The notes under the pieces: generated by a model
The model's database searches: none
Told to the model about the DNA's origin: nothing
What the model saw: the letters and a program-made list of their open reading frames with translations, nothing else
Position numbers and translations under genes: made by a program
From: CAYVQE01 sp964633205
Lineage (GTDB): Bacteria; Myxococcota; B64-G9
Length of the DNA: 7,565 nt
Assembly (NCBI GenBank): GCA_964633205.1
Contig: CAZWFN010000223.1
Location: 1-7,565 of the forward strand
Direction: 5' to 3'
Shown here: positions 1 through 5,626 of the stretch, one piece after another
How positions within the stretch are numbered: position 1 is the stretch's first letter
How the letters are laid out: the number at the start of each line of letters is the position of its first letter

Positions 1-1217
1 CCGCATGAAAGCTGTATACGCTCACGAAGCATGTTTTGCGGGGGAATCAAATAGAAGAACAGACCCGTATGATCCAGGGCCAAGCTCAATCCCATCCAGA
101 TTTCGGGAATACCTGATTCTCCGAGGATGGTGCAGACCTCTGCGTCACCGGTGCCTCGAGCCCCGGGCTGGTAGGCTTTCTTGATCTCGGCTTCTTCGGC
201 AATCAGCTTGATCTCGGTATTCCCTACTTTGGCCGCGATGCTCTTGTGGAGTTCCTCCCAGAAATTCTTCTCCAGGTGCACCTTTAGATCAACGGCAGCC
301 TCGGTGATGCGATCGGCCACTTCGAGGTTGTCATCCCGCTTGAGAAGGGCCCTGAGTTCCTCGTTCATTTCCAAACTCCATCCTTGATCGGTGATTCGCC
401 GCACCGCTTGCCAGTACTGATGCAATCCCTCGCGCACCTGCGCCACCATGGGAACGCTGGACATGCACTTCTCTATCCACTTCAAAATGGATGTCTGGTA
501 GTCCAGCGGCAGTACTTCCGAGGCCACAAGCGCACCCATCGATCCGGGGTATGGGCTCGCCAAGGACGCCTCGGAGGGAACTTCACCGAAGGGCGTCAGG
601 TAGATCAGCAGCCATTTCTTGCTCCGATGACTGCAGGCCGCGTAGTTGTTGTAGCGGCATAGCTGCGACGGCTGGTCATCCGCCCAGATCTTGTTCTCGA
701 TGATCACGACAAGATCGTCCCATACGCACAGAATATCGATTCTGCCATCGATGGGCTCTCGCCCAGATGCGCTCACCGAAAATGCCTGCTCGACGGATAC
801 ACGCACCTGATCCAGAGCATCGCCACCGCATAGTCTTTCGAGTTCGTTCGCTTCTTCGCTCCAGTCCTTCGCAACGGCGTTCTCCTCGGACGGCTCAGCC
901 GAGGCTTGATCGGCATCCTTTGCCTTCTCCGCGGCCACCCTGCCTGCTGTGGGTTCAGGCCCGGCTAGCCTTGCCAGGACCAGCTCGAGAAACAGTCGCA
1001 GGAACCTGCCGCCTTGCCCATGCCGGCCACGGGGATCGAGCAGCTCGGCGATGAACGCCGAGTGCCCCTTGACCTCGTCATGCTGCCTGTCCAACAGCTC
1101 GAAGAGATTGAAAAGCTGTCCCTGGGTCCACGCCATGGACTCGTGCTTGTCCACCACCACCCTGGCCTGGCCGATCAGGGCCGTGGCTTTCTGCGCTGTA
1201 TCTGTCGCTTGGCTCAT
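1..1217 (-). CDS. PD-(D/E)XK nuclease family protein, PDDEXK_4-like (3' end beyond window)
   Basis: I translated this frame by hand. It runs from ATG at 1217 off the left edge without a stop, giving at least 405 residues. The amino-terminal block at residues 37-78 (NLFELLD, then HSAFIAELLDPRG, then HG.GG.FLR.FLE) is the typical opening of PDDEXK_4 proteins. The nuclease core follows: D161 in GRIDILCV, then E174 and K176 in VIIENKIWADDQ, with the QL-type glutamine near 185, so all expected metal-binding and catalytic residues are present. The part after about residue 200 is not recognised. Likely a cytoplasmic DNA or RNA nuclease; the substrate cannot be read from sequence. The start is firm: the only upstream in-frame codons reach a stop at 1262-1260 without another start, and AGGGGG lies a few bases upstream. 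It follows the regulator gene after 137 bases and has its own sigma-54-type promoter. Family call strong, role inferred. Confidence 0.87.
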   Translation of the reverse strand, partial: MSQATDTAQKATALIGQARVVVDKHESMAWTQGQLFNLFELLDRQHDEVKGHSAFIAELLDPRGRHGQGGRFLRLFLELVLARLAGPEPTAGRVAAEKAKDADQASAEPSEENAVAKDWSEEANELERLCGGDALDQVRVSVEQAFSVSASGREPIDGRIDILCVWDDLVVIIENKIWADDQPSQLCRYNNYAACSHRSKKWLLIYLTPFGEVPSEASLASPYPGSMGALVASEVLPLDYQTSILKWIEKCMSSVPMVAQVREGLHQYWQAVRRITDQGWSLEMNEELRALLKRDDNLEVADRITEAAVDLKVHLEKNFWEELHKSIAAKVGNTEIKLIAEEAEIKKAYQPGARGTGDAEVCTILGESGIPEIWMGLSLALDHTGLFFYLIPPQNMLRERIQLSC

Positions 1218-1292
1218 ACAAGCCCCCTGAGTTGCCGAGGCAAACGGAGAGATGCTCGATCATCGCTGCTCTGGCAAAGTTACGCAAGCCGC

Positions 1293-1317
1293 GTGATCGA
1301 ACACTCTCGTTCGACAC
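1293..1317 (-). other. Hairpin at the start of the nuclease leader
   Basis: On the minus strand TCGAAC and GTTCGA form a perfect 6-bp inverted repeat around a 6-base loop (GAGAGT). One bulged base separates this from a further 3-bp GTG/CAC pair. If transcription starts about 12 bases after the -12 element (near 1320), the hairpin would begin a few bases into the mRNA. It could be an RNA stability or regulatory element, or a DNA operator. There is no T-tract, so it is not a normal terminator. Confidence 0.4.
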
Positions 1318-1330
1318 GGCCAACCAGAGA

Positions 1331-1347
1331 AGCAAGGGGTGTGCCAG
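1331..1347 (-). promoter_or_regulatory. Sigma-54 (-24/-12) promoter for the nuclease gene
   Basis: Read on the minus strand the site is CTGGCACACCCCTTGCT. It has TGGCAC at -24, TTGCT at -12, and exactly 10 bases between the invariant GG and GC. Compared with YTGGCACGRNNNTTGCW only the two bases after TGGCAC differ. It starts 8 bases past the regulator stop codon and points at the nuclease gene, predicting a start near 1320 and a leader of about 103 nt. Such promoters need an AAA+ activator, and the gene just upstream encodes one. Confidence 0.72.
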
Positions 1348-1354
1348 CAGTATC

Positions 1355-2929
1355 TCAGCCCACCCACTTGCGCAAGGTATTGACCGAGATGCCCAGGGCG
1401 CGTGCGGCGCGGGTGATGTTGTTCTCGCAGACCTGCAGCACGTGGCGCAGGTAGGCGCGGCGGATGTCGGCTTCTGGTTTGACCTGCTCGGGGGTGGTAG
1501 GTAGGAACAGCTCGAGGGCCTGGCGTTCGGCGGTGGAGAGGCTGGGTTGGGTTTGCCGGGCGCTGCGGTGGCGCTGGCGTTCGGCTTCGATCACTTCGTC
1601 CAGCTTCATCTGCAGCAGGGCTGCGCGGCGGATCAGGTTGACGTACTGGCGCACGTTGCCCGGCCAGGAGTAGCTGCGAGCAGCTTCCAGGTCCTTGTTG
1701 GTGAGCTTGTAGGGATGACCGCGGGCTTTGAGTTCTTGCAGCACCGGGCCGGCCAGGGCGCGTAGATCGCCGAGGCGCTCGCTGAGCGGGGGCACATCGA
1801 GGCACAGCACGCCCAGCCGGTGGTAGAGGTCGAGGCGGAAGCGGCCCTGGGCGATCTCGGCGCCCAGGTCGCGGTTGGTGGCCGCCAGCAGCCGCACGTC
1901 CACGTCGCGGGCATCCTGGCTGCCGAGCGGGGTGATGGTCCGCTCCTCGAGCACGCGCAGCAGCTGCGTCTGCACCGGCACCGGCAGCTCGGCCACCTCG
2001 TCCAGAAACAGGGTCCCGCCCGCCGCCGTCTCGAAGGCCCCGCGCGCCGCGCGGCGGGCACCGGTGTAGGCGCCGGCGACGTGGCCGAACAGCCGGTCGG
2101 CGGCCAGCTGCTCGTTGGAGCCCAGCACCGCGCAGTTGATGGGCAGAAAGGGCCCGCCGCGGCGCGTGCTGCCCGAATGCAGCGCCCGGGCGACCAGCTC
2201 CTTGCCCGCGCCGGATGGGCCCAGGATGAGCACCGGCTCGTCCAGCGGCGCCACCCGGCCGACCTGTTCGCGCAGCCGGCGCATGGGCGGGCTGGTGCCC
2301 AGGGTGACCGGCTGCTCGCCGACTTCGCGCCACCAGCCGACCTCCTCGCGGTCGGCGGTGGTCACCGGCGCCAGCCCGGCCAGCTTGCGCAGCGCCTGCA
2401 TGAAGGGCCTGAGATCGCCGAACTGGAAGTAACGGTCCGAGGCCGACTGGAGCAGGTCGTGCCAGAAGGCGTGCTCTTCGCCACCGCGCTCGCCGAGCGC
2501 ATACTGCCGGCCCAACTCGGCCAACAGCCCGGCCCGGTCGTGGCGGCCGAGCTTGGCGACCGCGATGGCCGCGGCCGCGTTGGAGCCGCGATCCGCCAGC
2601 GCCGGGCGGCAGTGCGCCGCCAGCCGCTCCGCCCAGCGGTCCAGGTAGCCCCGGCCGCACAGCCAGGTGACCGCCGCCCCCCGCTCGGCCAGCGCATCCA
2701 GCCCGACGAACACCTCATCGGCCGGCTCAGCCAGGCCCACGCCGCAGATCAGCACCCGCGCGGGCAGCGGGTCGAGCTGGGCCAGAGTGGCCAGGGTGTG
2801 CGGGCAGTGGTGCTTGCTGGTCACCCAGATGCTGGCCTGGGGGTGGCGCAGCAGCAAGGCCGCCGCCGCACAGGCCCCATCGCTGCCGCCCGTGGTCACC
2901 ACGGCCACCGCTGTCCCGCCATCCGGCAT
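1355..2929 (-). CDS. Sigma-54-dependent transcriptional activator with degenerate DHH-like sensor domain
   Basis: A 524-residue enhancer-binding protein. The sigma-54 interaction domain is complete: Walker A GPSGAGKE (237-244), the GAYTGA sigma-54 loop (286-291; family norm GAFTGA), Walker B TLFLDE (306-311), sensor I ATNRD (350-354), arginine-finger region FRLDLYHRL (364-372) and WPGNVRQ (422-428). A Fis-type HTH ends the protein (about 503-523). Residues 1-190 are not a receiver, GAF, PAS or V4R domain. They resemble a DHH phosphoesterase fold (GGSDGACAAAALLLR at 14-28, ARVLICGVGL at 57-66, VTWLCGR at 87-93, GSNAAAA at 115-121), but catalytic positions are changed: DxD reads GSD, and the DHH triplet position reads CGR. 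This suggests ligand sensing without hydrolysis. The ATG at 2929 has GGAGG 8 bases upstream. Divergent from the AAA ATPase gene and upstream of the nuclease gene, it is the obvious activator of both sigma-54 promoters. The C-terminal assignment is very firm, the sensor assignment moderate. Confidence 0.93.
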   Translation of the reverse strand: MPDGGTAVAVVTTGGSDGACAAAALLLRHPQASIWVTSKHHCPHTLATLAQLDPLPARVLICGVGLAEPADEVFVGLDALAERGAAVTWLCGRGYLDRWAERLAAHCRPALADRGSNAAAAIAVAKLGRHDRAGLLAELGRQYALGERGGEEHAFWHDLLQSASDRYFQFGDLRPFMQALRKLAGLAPVTTADREEVGWWREVGEQPVTLGTSPPMRRLREQVGRVAPLDEPVLILGPSGAGKELVARALHSGSTRRGGPFLPINCAVLGSNEQLAADRLFGHVAGAYTGARRAARGAFETAAGGTLFLDEVAELPVPVQTQLLRVLEERTITPLGSQDARDVDVRLLAATNRDLGAEIAQGRFRLDLYHRLGVLCLDVPPLSERLGDLRALAGPVLQELKARGHPYKLTNKDLEAARSYSWPGNVRQYVNLIRRAALLQMKLDEVIEAERQRHRSARQTQPSLSTAERQALELFLPTTPEQVKPEADIRRAYLRHVLQVCENNITRAARALGISVNTLRKWVG

Positions 2930-2937
2930 GCTCAGAC

Positions 2938-2942
2938 CCTCC
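2938..2942 (-). promoter_or_regulatory. Ribosome binding site of the sigma-54 activator
   Basis: On the minus strand GGAGG (within TGGAGGG) lies 8 bases before the ATG at 2929, which fixes that start. I see no convincing -35/-10 pair. The AT-rich stretch at about 2955-2985 (minus strand TTGACG, then TAAAAATAT) may contain a weak sigma-70 promoter. Confidence 0.6.
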
Positions 2943-2974
2943 AGCCTCGATGGTCATATTTTTACACCCTGGCG

Positions 2975-2985
2975 TCAATAATTGA
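2975..2985. promoter_or_regulatory. AT-rich palindrome, candidate operator or bending site
   Basis: TCAATAATTGA is a perfect 5-1-5 palindrome overlapping a second one, TGATCA (2983-2988). It lies in the only AT-rich patch of an otherwise very GC-rich divergent intergenic region. It is about 145 bases upstream of the sigma-54 promoter of the ATPase gene, a normal distance for an activator site, and close to the regulator start, where it could also allow autoregulation. The minus strand resembles an IHF site (ATCAATTATTG) with mismatches. Function is inferred. Confidence 0.3.
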
Positions 2986-2995
2986 TCACCTGACA

Positions 2996-3015
2996 GCCGA
3001 CCGCCAACGGCCGGC
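2996..3015. repeat. Imperfect inverted repeat in the divergent promoter region
   Basis: GCCGACCG and CGGCCGGC form arms matching at 7 of 8 positions around the 4-base spacer CCAA. It is about 115 bases upstream of the -24 element, where a sigma-54 activator could bind. Such repeats arise easily in GC-rich DNA, so this is only a candidate. Confidence 0.2.
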
Positions 3016-3107
3016 GCGCTTCCCCTCCCCGGTCCTCCGCTGCCCGGAACGGGATTTCGGCCACCGTCTCCGCCCCTTGCCGGCCCACCCGGTCCGCGGC
3101 CCACCCG

Positions 3108-3120
3108 AGCGGGCCCCGCT
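3108..3120. repeat. Perfect 6-1-6 inverted repeat just upstream of the sigma-54 promoter
   Basis: AGCGGG, one C, then CCCGCT, ending 7 bases before the -24/-12 promoter. That is close for an activator site. It could bind a repressor or be a chance GC-rich palindrome. Confidence 0.2.
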
Positions 3121-3127
3121 GGGCCGG

Positions 3128-3144
3128 CTGGCAAGGCCCTTGCA
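3128..3144 (+). promoter_or_regulatory. Sigma-54 (-24/-12) promoter for the AAA+ ATPase gene
   Basis: CTGGCAAGGCCCTTGCA matches YTGGCACGRNNNTTGCW at every specified base except one (A for C after TGGCA). GG and GC are exactly 10 bases apart. It predicts a transcript start near 3155, about 44 bases before the ATG at 3199. It lies between the ATPase gene and its divergent sigma-54 activator. Confidence 0.8.
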
Positions 3145-3187
3145 ATCCATGGCGACCAGGTTCGTCATCACTCAATGACGGGAAGCT

Positions 3188-3193
3188 GGAGGA
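3188..3193 (+). promoter_or_regulatory. Ribosome binding site that decides the ATPase start
   Basis: GGAGGA lies 5 bases before ATG 3199. The in-frame ATG at 3175 has no purine-rich site upstream and would lie only about 20 bases from the predicted transcript start, so 3199 is preferred. Confidence 0.75.
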
Positions 3194-3198
3194 CTTCC

Positions 3199-5166
3199 AT
3201 GATAGGCCGCTACCGCCGCCGCAGACGCACCCGCTCCAACCAGGCCCTCGAAGGCGAGGTGCCGCTGCCCGCTACCCCGGCAGCGTTCAAACGCACCGAC
3301 CACCTGCTCGAGGCGGCCCGCTGCATGCTGCGCGCCCGCCGGACCGCCGCCTGCATGGGGCAACGGGCCCAGCACGACCTGCCGGCCCCCCCGGCCCGGC
3401 GCGACGAGCTGCGCCGCGCCAGCTCGCAGGCCGCCGGTTGGACCCGCCACTTCCACCGCTCCTTCGAGCTGACCGACGAGCGCGACCCGGTGCGCCAGGC
3501 CTGCAGCGCGCACCGGCTGTCGCGGCTCGAGCGCGAGATGCTGTGCGTGCTGCTGTTGGATCGGCTGTCGCTGTTGGGCGAACCGATCAACTCGGTGGCC
3601 GACGTGCTGGCCAGCCTGTGCCTGCCCGCCCGCCGCACCCTGACCGCCCTGCGGGCCGTGTCCGAACGCGGCCGCCTGCTGCGCAGCAAGCTGGTGGCCT
3701 TCGACGACTGCGACCGCGACCTGCGCGACCGGGAGCTGATCGTCGACCCGACCCTGGTCGACAGCGTGCTCCACGGCCGCAGCGCCCCGCAGTCGCTGTT
3801 CGCCGCCCGCTCCCAGGACCAGCTCTACGACCGCCTCTCCGCCGTCACCCTGGCGCTGAGCCGCCGGGCGACCGAGGTGCACAAGCTGCAGCGCGGTCTG
3901 GGCGACGCCACCGACTTCTACAAGACCGATCGCCGGCTCATCCTGCTGCTGCACCGCCTGACCCTCTACCTGGACCGCCGCCGCTGCTGGCCGCTGGCCC
4001 AGTACTTCGGCAACGGCGCCGAGCGCCTCGACCTGGTCGGCCAGCTGATGCTGCTGGCGCTCATCGGCAAGGAGCGCGGCCACCTGGCCGCCGATCACGA
4101 GCTGTACACCGGCGCCGGGCTGGCCCAGGCCGCCTGCCGCGAGCCCGACCAGATCGAGGCCGCGCTGCGCGAGCTGGGACCGGGCCAGCCGCTGGCCGAG
4201 CGCGGCCTGGTGCACCCCTGCGGCGGCTTCGACGCGCTGATCGGCGACAGCTCCGGCGAGCTGGCCGCGGCCGAGTTCGAGCTGACCGACCGCGCTCTGG
4301 ACAAGCTGGGCCTGCAGCGCAGCCAGACCCCGCGCCGCGGCGAGGGCCCGCAGGTGCGCCGGCCGCAGCTGCGCCTGGATCAACTGGTGCTGGCCGAGCC
4401 GGTGCGCCAGGCGCTGGAGATGGCCTTCGCCCAGGCGCAGCACGGCCACGTGCTGGTCGACGACTGGGGCCTGGGCCAGGTCATCCCCTACGGCCGGGCC
4501 GTCACCCTGCTGTTCGCCGGCCCGCCCGGCGTGGGCAAGACCGCCTGCGCCGAGGCCCTGGCCCACACCCTGGGCCGCCCCATCCTGGTGGCCGATTTCT
4601 CGCGCATCCAGAACTGCTTCGTGGGCATGACCGAGAAAAACATCAGCCGCATCTTCCGCGTCGCCCGCAGCCAGGGCGCGGTGCTGTTCTGGGACGAGGC
4701 CGACGCCATGTTCTTCGACCGCGACGCCGCCACGGTGACCTGGGAGGTACGCAACGTCAACCTGCTGCTCCAGGAACTGGAACGCTTCGACGGCGTCTGC
4801 GTGCTGGCCACCAACCGCCGCGCCGGCCTGGACCCGGCCCTGGAACGCCGCATCGCCATGAAGATCGACTTCCCCCGCCCCGACCGCCCCATGCGCCGCG
4901 CCATCTGGACCAAGCTGCTACCACCGAGCATGCCCCTGGCCCCGAACGTCGACCTCGACCCCCTGTCCGCCACCCCCCTGACCGGCGGCCAGATCAAAAA
5001 CGCCGTACTCAACGCCGCCCGACTGGCACTGGCGCGGGGGGCAGAAGCCGAGGTGACCATGGAAGACCTGCAACGGGCAGCGGCAATGGAATCCGCCCAG
5101 GACCAGCAAGCCCGCCTGGTAGGCTTCTGCCGCCATCAGCCCGAGTCAGACGCCGAAGCCGGCTGA
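3199..5166 (+). CDS. AAA+ ATPase with amino-terminal winged-helix-like regions
   Basis: A 655-residue protein beginning with a basic stretch (GRYRRRRRTR). Residues about 92-192 (LSRLEREMLCVLLL onward) and about 277-372 read like the winged-helix modules that precede the ATPase core in a class of large bacterial AAA proteins, including those of contractile injection clusters. The core is intact: Walker A GPPGVGKT (441-448), Walker B VLFWDEAD (495-502, with W where F is usual), sensor 1 ATNRR (537-541), paired arginines RR at 550-551 as likely finger, and sensor 2 region TGGQIKNAVLNAARLA (595-610). No signal peptide or membrane segment, so cytoplasmic. Likely an oligomeric ring or clamp that remodels a protein or nucleoprotein partner; the partner is unknown. 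Transcribed from the sigma-54 promoter and divergent from its probable activator. No sheath, tube or baseplate genes are in view, so an injection-system role is unsupported. ATPase class firm, biological role open. Confidence 0.92.
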   Translation: MIGRYRRRRRTRSNQALEGEVPLPATPAAFKRTDHLLEAARCMLRARRTAACMGQRAQHDLPAPPARRDELRRASSQAAGWTRHFHRSFELTDERDPVRQACSAHRLSRLEREMLCVLLLDRLSLLGEPINSVADVLASLCLPARRTLTALRAVSERGRLLRSKLVAFDDCDRDLRDRELIVDPTLVDSVLHGRSAPQSLFAARSQDQLYDRLSAVTLALSRRATEVHKLQRGLGDATDFYKTDRRLILLLHRLTLYLDRRRCWPLAQYFGNGAERLDLVGQLMLLALIGKERGHLAADHELYTGAGLAQAACREPDQIEAALRELGPGQPLAERGLVHPCGGFDALIGDSSGELAAAEFELTDRALDKLGLQRSQTPRRGEGPQVRRPQLRLDQLVLAEPVRQALEMAFAQAQHGHVLVDDWGLGQVIPYGRAVTLLFAGPPGVGKTACAEALAHTLGRPILVADFSRIQNCFVGMTEKNISRIFRVARSQGAVLFWDEADAMFFDRDAATVTWEVRNVNLLLQELERFDGVCVLATNRRAGLDPALERRIAMKIDFPRPDRPMRRAIWTKLLPPSMPLAPNVDLDPLSATPLTGGQIKNAVLNAARLALARGAEAEVTMEDLQRAAAMESAQDQQARLVGFCRHQPESDAEAG

Positions 5167-5200
5167 TCGATCAACGCCCGAATACCAGCCCCACGGCTAC

Positions 5201-5221
5201 AGCACCGCCCTCGGCGCTGCT
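5201..5221 (+). terminator. Weak hairpin after the ATPase gene, possible terminator
   Basis: AGCACCGCC and GGCGCTGCT pair over 9 positions with one C/C mismatch and a CTC loop, 34 bases after the ATPase stop. No T-tract follows, so intrinsic termination would be poor. The rest of the 274-base gap up to the zinc-ribbon gene shows nothing else I recognise apart from that gene's promoter. Confidence 0.25.
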
Positions 5222-5408
5222 CGTATCCCTATGGCCTGGCACCTGCGCCGGCCAGTCCCCCCACTACAGCGCCCCGCCCCCAGCTGCTCACACCCAACCG
5301 GAGACCCATCGCCTTCACAAGCCACAGCCCCACAACCCATGACGCACAAATCAATGGAGTCCGCCAACTGTGACGCTGCTGGCGGCGATGCAAAGGGCGA
5401 GGCAGAAG

Positions 5409-5417
5409 TGGTAGAAT
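5409..5417 (+). promoter_or_regulatory. Extended -10 promoter of the zinc-ribbon miniprotein gene
   Basis: TGGTAGAAT is a TGn-extended -10 element (TAGAAT against TATAAT). No good -35 is present at 17 bases, which is tolerated for extended -10 promoters. It lies 23 bases before the ATG at 5441, giving a leader of roughly 17 nt that holds the ribosome binding site. Confidence 0.45.
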
Positions 5418-5440
5418 CGCAGGGCAAAGGGGAGGATTTC

Positions 5441-5575
5441 ATGCGCTGCCAAGTCTGCGGCGAGCCCATTGATGGCACGCCTTTCACCCTTTCGAACCTC
5501 GATGAGCCGCCTGGTCCGCTCCGTGTATGCGAGGCTTGCGCGGGTGCCGAGAGGGAAGCTCTCGAGAGACTGTAG
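5441..5575 (+). CDS. 44-residue zinc-ribbon miniprotein
   Basis: A small protein with two CxxC knuckles, C3-x2-C6 (CQVC) and C30-x2-C33 (CEAC), 23 residues apart. This is a complete treble-clef or zinc-ribbon arrangement for one Zn ion. An acidic, helix-prone tail (AGAEREALERL) follows. The ATG at 5441 has GGAGG (5431-5435) 5 bases upstream and an extended -10 promoter before that. A longer in-frame reading exists upstream, but it is low-complexity, lacks a ribosome binding site and spans the promoter. Similar stand-alone ribbons are usually annotated as hypothetical; they may bind nucleic acid or a protein. It is monocistronic and convergent with the FRG gene, whose stop is 46 bases away. 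Function unknown; coding nature supported by the cysteine pattern and translation signals. Confidence 0.72.
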   Translation: MRCQVCGEPIDGTPFTLSNLDEPPGPLRVCEACAGAEREALERL

Positions 5576-5601
5576 CGAGTTGCTCACGGTAGCTACTGAA
5601 A

Positions 5602-5626
5602 GCTTGAACGCCGAGGAGCCTCAAGC
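5602..5626. terminator. Hairpin between the convergent zinc-ribbon and FRG genes
   Basis: GCTTGA and TCAAGC pair across a 13-base loop and overlap the FRG stop codon. It could serve convergent transcription ends, but the stem is only 6 bp and has no T-tract. Confidence 0.2.

Noticed and set aside
1372..1388. Third possible -24/-12 site on the minus strand inside the activator 3' end
   Set aside because: GG/GC spacing fits, but the -24 box reads CGGTCA instead of TGGCAC and it lies inside coding sequence.
1260..2660. A 466-codon open frame on the minus strand within the activator gene
   Set aside because: It is out of frame with the motif-rich activator, is rich in R, G, P and A and has no domain. 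It is a GC-rich shadow.
1820..3178. A 452-codon plus-strand open frame opposite the activator
   Set aside because: It is antisense to a gene with intact AAA+ and HTH motifs, has repetitive low-complexity composition, and would run through the sigma-54 promoter.
3175..3198. ATG at 3175 as the ATPase start
   Set aside because: No ribosome binding site precedes it and it would lie only about 20 bases after the predicted transcript start. The ATG at 3199 has GGAGGA at ideal spacing.
3172..4566. A 464-codon minus-strand open frame opposite the ATPase
   Set aside because: It is rich in AQ, GQ and VQ typical of GC-rich antisense reading, has no domain, and lies opposite a clearly coding frame.
3438..5342. 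A 634-codon plus-strand open frame overlapping the ATPase
   Set aside because: It is a +1-shifted reading dominated by R, P, G and A. The ATPase motifs are in the other frame.
5231..5440. Longer amino-terminal extension of the zinc-ribbon protein
   Set aside because: The added 70 residues are low-complexity, lack a ribosome binding site and cover the extended -10 promoter.
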